Made by a program: the position numbers and the translations under genes. The notes under the pieces were generated by a model. The model searched no databases. It had not been told where the DNA came from and saw nothing but the letters and a program-made list of their open reading frames with translations. From Bacteroidales bacterium (GTDB taxonomy: Bacteria; Bacteroidota; Bacteroidia; Bacteroidales; FEN-979), in NCBI GenBank assembly GCA_025355465.1, contig JANXZO010000066.1, forward strand, positions 19,864 through 83,863: a stretch of DNA of 64,000 nt, given 5' to 3'. Position 1 is the first letter of the stretch, and each line of letters starts with the position of its first letter. Shown here piece after piece: positions 6,953 through 15,432 of the stretch.

Positions 6953-9619
6953 TCAGGTGAGAAATGATTTGGCTTTTTCCAGTAAAGCCGGAATTCCGGC
7001 AGGGTATTTACCGCCGGCGGTGGCAATATGGGGTTGTCCTCCGCCACCACCCTGTACCTCTTTGGCCAACTCCCGGATGATGTTGCCGGCATGCATCTTT
7101 TTCTCCCTGACCAGGTTATCGGAAAGCATCACCGTAAGGTTCACTTTTCCGTTTGATTCTCCTGCCAGTACCTGATACAGATCGGGAATACTGTTGTTGA
7201 GTTCCCATGCCAGGGTCTTGGTCGATTCGGCATCAAGTTCAACCTTTATGGCCAGAAAATTAATACCATTGCAATTCTGCACCAAGCTCTTATACTCCTG
7301 CCTTAGTTGTTCAAGCTTAAGTTTGCCCAGTTCTGCCACCTGCTTTTTCAACTCCAGATTTTCGTCCTGAAGGTTTTTTACACCCCGCATGAGATCCTTC
7401 GGATTTTTCAGTAACTCACTGATTCCGTCGATCAACTCTTCGCGGGCATTCCAATACTCCTCGGCCTTCCCTGCCGTGATGGCTTCGATGCGCCGGATTC
7501 CGGCGGCAATGGCACCTTCCGACACAATTTTGAACTGCCCTATCTGTCCTGTGGCCGGAACGTGAGTCCCTCCGCACAACTCAACCGAAAAACCGGGATC
7601 GAAGGTGATCACGCGTACAAAATCACCATATTTTTCACCAAAAAGGGCCATGGCTCCCATCGCCCGTGCCTGGTCCACAGGTACCTGCCGCGCTTCATGC
7701 ATCACAATATTTTCGCGGATCCGGGAATTGACGATCTTCTCAACAGCATTAACCTCTTCACGGGTCATTTTTGCGAAATGCGTAAAGTCGAACCGCAACC
7801 TGGTTTCATCAACCAGTGAGCCCTTTTGTTCAACATGGGTACCCAGAACCTGGCGGAGCGCTGCATGCAGGAGGTGCGTGGCGGAGTGATTCTTTGCCGT
7901 GAGTTTGCGTTTTTCAGCATCAACCATGGCGAACAATGGAGCTGCCGGATTACTCATCATCGTTCTGCAGTTGTGGATGATCAGCTCGTTTTCCCTGATG
8001 GTATCCAGAACCTCAGTTTTCTCATCACCGCAAATAAACCAGCCTTTATCACCCGTCTGGCCACCCGATTCGGCATAAAACGGGGTCTCCGCCAGCACAA
8101 CCTGAAAGAGTTCCTGCCCTTTCGCACTGACTTTCCTGAATTTGGTGATGACGGTTTCTGCGGTGAGGCTGTCATAGCCGGTAAATACCGGCATCCCGGC
8201 ATCTGTAACAAGAATGTTCCAGTCGGAGGTGTCTACCGTTGCTGCCTGGCGTGATCTGATTTTCTGCTCTTCGAGCCCGCTGGTAAAGCCGGCCATATCA
8301 ACCGACCAGCCAAGTTCACGTGCCATAAGCTGGGTAAGGTCAATTGGAAAACCAAAGGTGTCGAACAGTTCGAAGGCAAACGTGCCATCAATCGTTTTAT
8401 CGGTTACCTTACCGGTCCCGGAATTTTCTTCGGATTGATTCGTGTCATTTGAAATCCTGGATTCTATATAGGTGTTAAACCGCTGGATGCCGGTTGCAAG
8501 CGTTCGTAGAAAGGCCGTCTCCTCCTCGCGTATAACGTTTATGATCAAATCTTTTTGTGCAATAATTTCCGGGAACACGGGGCCCATTTGTTCACAAAGA
8601 ACAGGAACAAGATCATAGATAAACGGTTCTTTAAGTCCCAGGAAGGTATACCCGTAGCGTACAGCCCTCCGAAGGATGCGACGTATCACATATCCGGCTT
8701 TAACGTTGGAAGGAAGTTGTCCGTCGGCAATGGAGAAGGCGATGGCACGCAGGTGGTCGGCAACAACACGCATAGCCACGTCGGCTTTCGGCTCCGATCC
8801 ATAAGCAATACCTGCCCGGCTGGCAATAGCCCCGATGATCGTCTGAAAAACATCGGTGTCATAATTCGATTTTTTGCCCTGGATGGCCATGCATAACCGC
8901 TCAAACCCCATCCCGGTATCAACATGTCGTGATGGCAGCGCAACCAGTTGTCCGCTGGTAAGCCGGTTGTATTGTATGAACACCAGGTTCCATATCTCCA
9001 CCACCAGCGGGTCGCCCTGGTTAACCAGATCTTTCCCCGGAATCTTTGCACGGTCTGCATCGTCGCGTAAATCCACATGAATCTCTGAACAAGGGCCGCA
9101 CGGACCGCTTTCGCCCATCTCCCAGAAATTGTCTTTTTTCGACCCCAACAGGATCCGGTCCTCCGGAATAAATGCCTTCCAGTAATCAAAAGCCTCCGAA
9201 TCCATCTCAAGCCCCTCCTTCGGGTCCCCTTCAAAAACCGTCACATACATCCGGTCCTTGTCAATCTTATAAATTTCAGCCAGAAGTTCCCATGCCCAGG
9301 CAATCGCTTCCTTTTTAAAATAGTCGCCAAACGACCAGTTGCCAAGCATCTCGAACATGGTGTGGTGATAGGTGTCGTGCCCCACCTCCTCCAGGTCGTT
9401 GTGTTTACCCGATACCCGAAGGCATTTCTGGGTGTCGGCAATTCTCGGATAGGCACCCTCTTTATTGCCCAGAAAAATGTCTTTGAACTGATTCATACCC
9501 GCATTGGTGAACATCAGGGTAGGATCATTTTTTACCACCATCGGGGCGGAGGCAACGATCTGATGTTGCTTGGATTTAAAAAAATCGAGGAAGGCTTGTC
9601 TTATGGCAGTTGAATTCAT
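6953..9619 (-). CDS. alaS: Alanyl-tRNA synthetase
   Basis: Class II synthetase charging tRNA-Ala. The 888 residues contain the N-terminal catalytic core (AFLDFFKSKQHQIVASAP, FTNAGMNQFKDIFLG), the editing domain with the zinc-type motifs HSATHLLHAAL and CGGTHV, and the C-terminal DHHA1/C-Ala region ending GGGGGQPHIATAGG. Length is normal. A TAnnTTTG box at 9683-9690 lies about 63 bases before the ATG. The gene is divergent from the M23 peptidase gene, a pairing I recall as recurrent in Bacteroidota. Confidence 0.97.
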   Translation of the reverse strand: MNSTAIRQAFLDFFKSKQHQIVASAPMVVKNDPTLMFTNAGMNQFKDIFLGNKEGAYPRIADTQKCLRVSGKHNDLEEVGHDTYHHTMFEMLGNWSFGDYFKKEAIAWAWELLAEIYKIDKDRMYVTVFEGDPKEGLEMDSEAFDYWKAFIPEDRILLGSKKDNFWEMGESGPCGPCSEIHVDLRDDADRAKIPGKDLVNQGDPLVVEIWNLVFIQYNRLTSGQLVALPSRHVDTGMGFERLCMAIQGKKSNYDTDVFQTIIGAIASRAGIAYGSEPKADVAMRVVADHLRAIAFSIADGQLPSNVKAGYVIRRILRRAVRYGYTFLGLKEPFIYDLVPVLCEQMGPVFPEIIAQKDLIINVIREEETAFLRTLATGIQRFNTYIESRISNDTNQSEENSGTGKVTDKTIDGTFAFELFDTFGFPIDLTQLMARELGWSVDMAGFTSGLEEQKIRSRQAATVDTSDWNILVTDAGMPVFTGYDSLTAETVITKFRKVSAKGQELFQVVLAETPFYAESGGQTGDKGWFICGDEKTEVLDTIRENELIIHNCRTMMSNPAAPLFAMVDAEKRKLTAKNHSATHLLHAALRQVLGTHVEQKGSLVDETRLRFDFTHFAKMTREEVNAVEKIVNSRIRENIVMHEARQVPVDQARAMGAMALFGEKYGDFVRVITFDPGFSVELCGGTHVPATGQIGQFKIVSEGAIAAGIRRIEAITAGKAEEYWNAREELIDGISELLKNPKDLMRGVKNLQDENLELKKQVAELGKLKLEQLRQEYKSLVQNCNGINFLAIKVELDAESTKTLAWELNNSIPDLYQVLAGESNGKVNLTVMLSDNLVREKKMHAGNIIRELAKEVQGGGGGQPHIATAGGKYPAGIPALLEKAKSFLT

Positions 9620-9682
9620 CTATTAAATTGATTAACAAATCATTAACAATCTTTAACATTTTTTAGAAACGGAAAACTACGG

Positions 9683-9690
9683 CAAAGTTA
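9683..9690 (-). promoter_or_regulatory. -7 promoter box for alaS
   Basis: TAACTTTG on the minus strand matches TAnnTTTG. Confidence 0.6.
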
Positions 9691-9700
9691 ATTATTTACT

Positions 9701-9708
9701 TAATTTTG
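9701..9708 (+). promoter_or_regulatory. -7 promoter box for the M23 peptidase operon
   Basis: TAATTTTG matches TAnnTTTG, 46 bases before the ATG and back-to-back with the alaS box. Confidence 0.6.
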
Positions 9709-9754
9709 TAGCTGTTAGCCTGCCTCTTTTGAATAATTCTTTATTAGGCTGTCC

Positions 9755-10729
9755 ATGAGCAAAGTAAAGTACAAATTCAACAAAAAATCACTTACATTCG
9801 ACCGGGTCCACACAACATTCCGGAAGCGATTGTTGTATCTGTTTTCACACTTGTCGACGGGTGTGGTGTTTGCAGCGGCTGTGCTTGTTCTTGCGTATAA
9901 TTTTGTAGATACGCCGAAGCAGAAAGCCCAGAAGCGGGAAATTGAAGAATTGAAGTTGCAGTATCAGATCCTAAACGACCAGTTGGATAAGGCAGGGAAA
10001 ATCATTGCCGACCTTCAGGACCGTGACGATAATATCTACCGTGTGATTTTCGAGTCTGAACCGATTCCGAGTTCAATCCGGGAGGCTGGTATCGGCGGAA
10101 TTGATCGTTATGAAGCTTTCCGTGGTTACTCCAATGCCGACCTGATGATCGAGACAGAAAAAAAGATGGACAAAATTATGAGCCAGTTGTATGTTCAGTC
10201 GAAATCATTTGATGAGGTGTTCAACCTGGCTAAGAACAAGGAGAAGATGTTAAGTTGTATACCGGCCATTCAGCCTGTAAGCAGCCGGGATCTCCGCAGG
10301 GTTGGTTCTTATTTCGGCACGCGGATGGATCCGTTTTATAAGGTCCGGAAGTTTCATGAGGGAATGGACTTCTCGGCGGCTGTTGGTACCGAAGTTTATG
10401 CTACGGGAAATGGCACGGTGACTGTTGCCGGGCGGGATGTTAACGGGGGTTACGGAAATGAGATTGTTCTGGACCACGGGTACAATTATACCACAGTGTT
10501 TGCTCATTTGTCGCGAATTTTCGTAAAACCGGGACAAAAGATCCTGCGTGGACAGATCATAGGATATGTGGGCAATACGGGTAAGTCTACCTCGCCTCAT
10601 CTGCATTATGAGGTACGAAAAAGTGGGACCCCGCTTAATCCCATCTACTTTTTCTACAATGACCTTACTCCGGACCAGTTCCAGATGATGCTTGAACTGT
10701 CGCAGCGACCTTCACAAACCATGGATTAA
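9755..10729 (+). CDS. M23 family metallopeptidase (LytM-type)
   Basis: A 324-residue envelope peptidase expected to cut peptidoglycan cross-links. A single membrane segment (about residues 32-51) is followed by a coiled coil (KREIEELKLQYQILNDQLDK) and a C-terminal LytM domain. The zinc ligands are visible: H-x-x-x-D in FHEGMDFSA and H-x-H in SPHLHYEV, so it is probably catalytically active rather than an EnvC-like activator. It heads a co-directed group with the MerR, ATL, mrp and nfu-type genes, with gaps of 11-22 bases up to mrp. Confidence 0.9.
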   Translation: MSKVKYKFNKKSLTFDRVHTTFRKRLLYLFSHLSTGVVFAAAVLVLAYNFVDTPKQKAQKREIEELKLQYQILNDQLDKAGKIIADLQDRDDNIYRVIFESEPIPSSIREAGIGGIDRYEAFRGYSNADLMIETEKKMDKIMSQLYVQSKSFDEVFNLAKNKEKMLSCIPAIQPVSSRDLRRVGSYFGTRMDPFYKVRKFHEGMDFSAAVGTEVYATGNGTVTVAGRDVNGGYGNEIVLDHGYNYTTVFAHLSRIFVKPGQKILRGQIIGYVGNTGKSTSPHLHYEVRKSGTPLNPIYFFYNDLTPDQFQMMLELSQRPSQTMD

Positions 10730-10740
10730 CGAACGGAACG

Positions 10741-11076
10741 ATGCTGCATACAGACCGTAAAATCGAGAAAATATACTACACCATCGGAGAGGTCGCCGAT
10801 CTTTTTGAGGTCAATACCTCATTGATCCGTTTCTGGGAGCGGGAGTTTGACATTCTTAAACCCCAGAAAAATAAAAAGGGGAACCGTCTTTTTACCAGGC
10901 AGGACCTCGATAATCTGAGGATCATCTATCACCTGGTGAAGGAGCGGGGGTATACGCTTCAAGGAGCCCGGGAGAAACTCCGGCAAAACAGGGAGGATGT
11001 TGTAAACAAAGTAACCATGATTGATTCGCTGAACCGGATCAAAGGGTTTCTTAATGAACTGAAGGATCAGTTATAG
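10741..11076 (+). CDS. MerR family transcriptional regulator
   Basis: A 111-residue protein with an N-terminal MerR winged helix (YYTIGEVADLFEVNTSLIRF, then RLFTRQDLDNLRIIYHLV) and a short helical tail. It lacks the metal- or ligand-binding C-terminal domain of classical MerR proteins. It sits between an M23 peptidase and an alkyltransferase-like gene with gaps of about 11 bases, so it is cotranscribed with them. Small MerR proteins in this position are common in Bacteroidota; the target is unknown. Confidence 0.85.
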   Translation: MLHTDRKIEKIYYTIGEVADLFEVNTSLIRFWEREFDILKPQKNKKGNRLFTRQDLDNLRIIYHLVKERGYTLQGAREKLRQNREDVVNKVTMIDSLNRIKGFLNELKDQL

Positions 11077-11088
11077 GCGGGGAGATTC

Positions 11089-11427
11089 ATGCGGGATTCA
11101 TCCTTTTTTGAACATGTGTATGAAGTTGTCAGGCTGATCCCGCCCGGCCGGGTCACCTCCTATGGCGCCATTGCCGAATATCTGGGGATCAGGGGGTCGG
11201 CGAGAATGGTAGGATGGGCGATGAATGCCGCACATGGGCAGGTAACCAACGTACCGGCCCACCGGGTGGTGAACCGCAAAGGGTTGCTCACAGGCAAACA
11301 TCATTTCGGTTCTCCTGCATTGATGCAACAGCTGCTCGAAAGTGAAGGAGTTCGTGTCGATGAAGACCAGGTTACAGATTTCGCCGTTCATTTCTGGAAC
11401 CCGGCCACTGAGTTAAAGATTGCGTAA
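11089..11427 (+). CDS. Alkyltransferase-like protein (MGMT family without the active-site Cys)
   Basis: A 112-residue protein with the DNA-binding domain of O6-alkylguanine-DNA alkyltransferase (YEVVRLIPPGRVTSYGAIAE). The active-site motif PCHRV is PAHRV here, so the alkyl-accepting cysteine is replaced by alanine. This is the hallmark of ATL proteins, which bind alkylated bases and hand them to nucleotide excision repair rather than repairing them directly. Length fits an ATL. It is part of the operon starting at 9755. Confidence 0.88.
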   Translation: MRDSSFFEHVYEVVRLIPPGRVTSYGAIAEYLGIRGSARMVGWAMNAAHGQVTNVPAHRVVNRKGLLTGKHHFGSPALMQQLLESEGVRVDEDQVTDFAVHFWNPATELKIA

Positions 11428-11448
11428 ATTAATTTAAAATCAAACGAA

Positions 11449-12534
11449 ATGTCAATATCCAAAGATAATGTCCTTGATGCCCTTCGTTATGTTGATGATC
11501 CTGATCTCAGAAAAGATCTTGTAACACTCAACATGATTGAGGATGTTCAGGTGGAAGGCAACAAGGTAAAGTTCAAGGTGGTCCTTACCACGCCAGCCTG
11601 TCCGTTGAAAAACCAGATCAAACAGTCGTGTATCGACGCCATTCATCAGCATGTAAGCACAGATGCCGAAGTAGAGGTCGAGATGACCTCACGGGTTACA
11701 TCCCGGCGTAAGGAGACAGACGAAGTGCTGAAGAATGTAAAGAATATCATTGCGGTTGGTTCTGGTAAAGGTGGCGTTGGGAAGTCTACCGTTGCTGTAA
11801 ACCTGGCTATTGCCCTCTCCAAAACGGGAGCCAAAGTGGGATTGATAGATGCCGACATCTATGGCCCTTCTGTACCGATGATGTTCGGTATGAAAGATGA
11901 ACGACCTCAGGGATTTGACAGAGACGGAAGGAGTTTTGTTTATCCATTTGAGAAATTCGGGATCAAACTCTTATCCATTGGTTTCTTTGTTGACCCGGCC
12001 AAAGCGCTTGTGTGGCGTGGTCCCATGGCTTCGATGGCGGTTCGCCAATTATTCGTAGATGCCGAATGGGGAGAACTGGATTATATGGTTCTGGACCTTC
12101 CGCCGGGAACCGGAGATATCCACCTTACGCTGGTGCAGGATTTTCCGCTCACTGGCGCCATCATTGTAAGTACGCCGCAAGAGGTGGCCATTGCCGATGT
12201 GCGGAAGGCTGCCGACATGTTCAGGAACGAAAAGATCAACATCCCCATTCTCGGGATTGTAGAAAACATGTCCTATTTTACGCCACCGGAGCTTCCCGAT
12301 AAAAAATACTATATTTTCGGACAGGGCGGTTGCGAACGCCTGGCTGAGGAGCTGAGAATTCCGATGCTTGGACGGATCCCGATCGTCCCGGCGATTGCAG
12401 ACTCAGGTGATTCAGGAAGCCCGATTTCCATCGACGAGGGTTCGCCCGTAACTGTTGCCTTCACCAGACTTGCGGAGGCTGTTGCCCAGCAGGTTGCCAT
12501 CAGCAATGCAATACGGGAGGCTTTTGGAAAGTAG
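11449..12534 (+). CDS. Mrp/ApbC-type Fe-S cluster carrier ATPase
   Basis: Predicted cytosolic Fe-S cluster transfer ATPase of 361 residues. The N-terminal DUF59/MIP18-like domain (about 1-90; TPACPLKNQIKQSC) is followed by a deviant Walker A P-loop, VGSGKGGVGKSTVAVNLA. The C-terminal CxxC that holds the bridging cluster in E. coli ApbC is absent: the region reads ENMSYFTPPELPDKKYYIFG with one later Cys. I recall that form as usual in Bacteroidota. A 99-base gap separates it from the Nfu-type scaffold gene, a functionally sensible neighbour. Confidence 0.92.
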   Translation: MSISKDNVLDALRYVDDPDLRKDLVTLNMIEDVQVEGNKVKFKVVLTTPACPLKNQIKQSCIDAIHQHVSTDAEVEVEMTSRVTSRRKETDEVLKNVKNIIAVGSGKGGVGKSTVAVNLAIALSKTGAKVGLIDADIYGPSVPMMFGMKDERPQGFDRDGRSFVYPFEKFGIKLLSIGFFVDPAKALVWRGPMASMAVRQLFVDAEWGELDYMVLDLPPGTGDIHLTLVQDFPLTGAIIVSTPQEVAIADVRKAADMFRNEKINIPILGIVENMSYFTPPELPDKKYYIFGQGGCERLAEELRIPMLGRIPIVPAIADSGDSGSPISIDEGSPVTVAFTRLAEAVAQQVAISNAIREAFGK

Positions 12535-12633
12535 TCGGTTCCCTACTGATTGCCAGGTTGGCGGGCGGAGTGGGTGAACGAGGAACAGATCAATAAATCA
12601 ACATAAAAGCAAATCAATAATTCAGAACAATCA

Positions 12634-12879
12634 ATGCAAAACGAAGAACTCATAAACAAAGTAAAAAACGTGATCGAACAGATCCGTCCTTATTTACAAG
12701 CCGATGGCGGGGATGTTGAATATGTTGACCTTTCCGAGGATAACACCGTGAGTGTACGTCTGATGGGAATGTGTGGCAACTGTCCGCACAGCCAGATGAC
12801 CTTGAAAAACGGCATCGAAGCTGCCGTAATCCGTGCGATTCCCGAGATCAAATCGGTTGAATCGGTAATGGCTGAATAA
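12634..12879 (+). CDS. NifU C-terminal domain (Nfu-type) Fe-S scaffold protein
   Basis: An 81-residue protein that is a stand-alone NifU_N-less Nfu domain. IRPYLQADGGDVEYVDL and MCGNCPHSQMTLKNGIE are diagnostic, and the CxxC in CGNC is the cluster-binding site at the dimer interface. Predicted to carry [4Fe-4S] clusters to apo-proteins, together with the Mrp-type ATPase upstream. It converges with nadE; no clear terminator is seen in the 40-base gap. Confidence 0.92.
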   Translation: MQNEELINKVKNVIEQIRPYLQADGGDVEYVDLSEDNTVSVRLMGMCGNCPHSQMTLKNGIEAAVIRAIPEIKSVESVMAE

Positions 12880-12919
12880 CATCAGGCTCTGGTCTGGTGA
12901 TATGTATCCCGGCTGGATG

Positions 12920-14572
12920 TCAGGTGCGGTACCTGGCCACAATCGGCATCCGGCGGCCCATTCCAAATGCTTTGGGCGATATCCGCAGGATCGGCGGGGC
13001 CTGATGGCGTTTGTACTCACTTGTGTTGACAAGGTTTAGTACACGCTTTACCGTCTCTTCTTCAAATCCGAGGTGAACCAGCTCAGCGGGTATCAGACGT
13101 TGTTCAATATATCCCACCAGGATTTTATCGAGGGTGCCATAGTCCGGCAGTGAGTCTGAATCCTTCTGGCCGGGCCTCAACTCAGCTGAAGGAGGTTTGA
13201 GAATGGAGTTTGCCGGGATTATGGTATCTTTCCGGTTGATGTAATGAGACAGTTCATAAACCTGGGTTTTGTAAACATCACCCAGCACTGACAATCCTCC
13301 GCACATATCACCATAGAGTGTTCCATAGCCAACAGCAGCCTCGCTTTTGTTTGATGTGTTTAGCAGGATGTACCCGAATTTATTCGACAGGGCCATGAGA
13401 ATGACCGCCCGCATCCTGGCCTGGATATTTTCTTCTGCAAGATTGAAAGGCAGGTCCTTAAAATGCGGATTGAGGGTTTTTTCAACTGCGTCCACAGAAT
13501 CACCAATCGGTATCACGTCGAAGGGGACTTTGAGATTTTCTGCCAGCTGACGGGCATCTGCAATGCTGTGATCGGAAGAAAAACGTGATGGTAGCAGGAT
13601 GGCTCGTACATTCTCCCTCCCAAGCGCTTCGGTTGCCAGTACAAGTGTAAGCGCAGAATCAATGCCTCCGGAGAGACCCAGGATGGCCTTGCTGAAACCC
13701 ATTTTGCCGAAATAGTCGCGAATTCCCATTACCAATGCAGCGTGGATCAGGGCAATAGACTGCCATGGGTTGACCGGTCCGGGTTGACTTTTTCGCGAAT
13801 AGTTTCCGGTAATTTCTTCAAGTCGGAATACCTTCACCTCCTCTGAAAACAAGGGCAGCTCCCGGGCAACATTACCGGAAGCATCGATAACCATGGAACC
13901 GCCATCGAAAAGCAACTCTGTTTGTCCGCCTACATGGTTAACGTAAACCACTGGCAGCTCATATTTAAGCGCATTGCTGCACAGGACCTCTTTTCGGATG
14001 ACCGGCTGATTGTAGTTAAACGGTGAAGCAGCAATATTGATGATCACGTCGGGCTGCAACTTTGCCAATTCATCCATCGGGTTGCGCACATACAACGGGT
14101 CATCGCCGATGTTCCACAGATCCTCACAGATGGTAATCGCCAACTTTACGCCTTTGTATTCAACCAGTGAATAAGGCAGCCGGTTGGGCTCGAAATAGCG
14201 ATATTCGTCAAAAACATCGTAGTTCGGGAGCAAGGTTTTATGGGCTACGCTCCTGACTTCACCGTCGGCGAGAAAAAAGGCTGAGTTGTATAAAGGTTTG
14301 CCTTTTCCGGTATGGTTCCTCGATGGAGAGCCTACAACAACGGCGATCCCGGCCGATTCCAGGGCAACCTCTTTTACGGCATCCTCACACCGGTCAATAA
14401 AATCCCTGAATTCCAGAAAGTCACGGGCCGGGTAGCCGCAAATTGCGAGTTCGGCAAAAATAACCAGGTCGGCATTTAACCCTTTAGCCTGTTGAATTGC
14501 CTCTCTGATTCGGGCAAGGTTAAAATCAAAGTCTCCGATGTGGTAGTTGAGTTGCGCTAAACAGATCTTCAT
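12920..14572 (-). CDS. nadE: Glutamine-dependent NAD+ synthetase
   Basis: Last step of NAD+ synthesis, amidating deamido-NAD with glutamine-derived ammonia. The 550-residue two-domain protein has an N-terminal nitrilase-like glutaminase (VIFAELAICGYP with Glu, KTLLPNYDVFDE with Lys, TICEDLW with Cys) and a C-terminal ATP pyrophosphatase synthetase with GLSGGIDSALTLVLA. The ORF track start at 14599 would overlap porT; the ATG at 14572 (MKICLAQLNYHIGDF) begins exactly at the nitrilase domain and is preferred. It follows porT by 10 bases, so the two are probably cotranscribed. Confidence 0.95.
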   Translation of the reverse strand: MKICLAQLNYHIGDFDFNLARIREAIQQAKGLNADLVIFAELAICGYPARDFLEFRDFIDRCEDAVKEVALESAGIAVVVGSPSRNHTGKGKPLYNSAFFLADGEVRSVAHKTLLPNYDVFDEYRYFEPNRLPYSLVEYKGVKLAITICEDLWNIGDDPLYVRNPMDELAKLQPDVIINIAASPFNYNQPVIRKEVLCSNALKYELPVVYVNHVGGQTELLFDGGSMVIDASGNVARELPLFSEEVKVFRLEEITGNYSRKSQPGPVNPWQSIALIHAALVMGIRDYFGKMGFSKAILGLSGGIDSALTLVLATEALGRENVRAILLPSRFSSDHSIADARQLAENLKVPFDVIPIGDSVDAVEKTLNPHFKDLPFNLAEENIQARMRAVILMALSNKFGYILLNTSNKSEAAVGYGTLYGDMCGGLSVLGDVYKTQVYELSHYINRKDTIIPANSILKPPSAELRPGQKDSDSLPDYGTLDKILVGYIEQRLIPAELVHLGFEEETVKRVLNLVNTSEYKRHQAPPILRISPKAFGMGRRMPIVARYRT

Positions 14573-14582
14573 GACCCTGGAG

Positions 14583-15281
14583 TTAGAAAAGGAAACCAAG
14601 GTTGAGTTCCAGATAATTCAAAGAGCTGTGAATGTACTCCAGGGATTTGGCGTTATAACCGGTGAAAATGTTATTCAAAGAATTTGAGTAGGTCAATCCG
14701 AAAATTATTCTCGATGATTTGTCGACCTGGAATTCAGTGCCAACACCCACAATAATGGATTCGCGGATCAGCGTGGTTCCTTTATCAAGGCTGTAATCCT
14801 GTTCGGAGACGATCCCCTTGTCGGAAGTAAAAATTTCAGTAGCTGATGCCTTCAGCCGGAACCCGGTGCCGAAACCAACCTGTCCGAAAAAAGAAAATTT
14901 TCCAAAATCCCTGGTCTTCATTTTGACCATTATGGGGATCTGAAGGTAGATGATATTGTAACTGCGTTGAACCTGCCCGTTTTCCACCTTTCCGTTTGAA
15001 GGAATGTACACGGAGTCGCTGTAGGCAAGCTTTCCGTTTAGAAATGCGAAATCGAAACCTGTTGAAAAAGCATACCGTTCAGCGAAATAGATATCGGTCA
15101 AAAAACCGATCGTTATGCCCGGCTTGATTCCGTCATAGGTATATCCTTTTGTGCCGGGATTCATCCAGCTCAGGGCGGGTGCTACACGGAGCCCAAGTTT
15201 CACGGGTAGTTTTTGTGCTTTTATTCCCGGTGTCAGCGATAACAATAAAACCAGAAGGATAAGGAATTTTATTTTTTTCAT
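14583..15281 (-). CDS. PorT-like outer-membrane beta-barrel protein
   Basis: A 232-residue secreted protein with a signal peptide (MKKIKFLILLVLLLSLTPGIKA) and an eight-stranded-type outer-membrane barrel pattern ending in an aromatic C-terminus (YLELNLGFLF). It resembles the PorT family. In Porphyromonas, PorT is needed for the type IX secretion system, but many PorT-family barrels have other roles, so a T9SS role here is only suggested. It is divergent from gldB, with a perfect dyad between them, and precedes nadE by 10 bases. Confidence 0.78.
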   Translation of the reverse strand: MKKIKFLILLVLLLSLTPGIKAQKLPVKLGLRVAPALSWMNPGTKGYTYDGIKPGITIGFLTDIYFAERYAFSTGFDFAFLNGKLAYSDSVYIPSNGKVENGQVQRSYNIIYLQIPIMVKMKTRDFGKFSFFGQVGFGTGFRLKASATEIFTSDKGIVSEQDYSLDKGTTLIRESIIVGVGTEFQVDKSSRIIFGLTYSNSLNNIFTGYNAKSLEYIHSSLNYLELNLGFLF

Positions 15282-15321
15282 TATGGGTGTGTTAAATAAT
15301 GCGGTTTTCAGCCATTGAAAA

Positions 15322-15329
15322 CAAAAATA
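15322..15329 (-). promoter_or_regulatory. -7 promoter box for porT-nadE
   Basis: TATTTTTG on the minus strand matches TAnnTTTG, 40 bases before the porT ATG. Confidence 0.5.
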
Positions 15330-15356
15330 CGGAATTCACACACCATGGGATTGTCG

Positions 15357-15378
15357 TTTTGGATAATTTTATCCAAAA
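15357..15378. promoter_or_regulatory. Perfect 10-bp inverted repeat between porT and gldB
   Basis: TTTTGGATAA-TT-TTATCCAAAA is a perfect 22-bp dyad in a divergent promoter region. It lies 27 bases upstream of the porT -7 box and 54 bases before the gldB ATG. Because neither neighbour ends here, a protein-binding operator is likelier than a terminator. Confidence 0.55.
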
Positions 15379-15432
15379 ATAATGAACCATAAATTCCGTT
15401 ATAAGATTCGGAACAAAGCGTAAAGAATATTT

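Noticed and set aside
12535-12633. Possible small gene or RNA between the mrp-type and nfu-type genes
   Set aside because: The 99-base gap shows no promoter box, hairpin or open frame that stands out.
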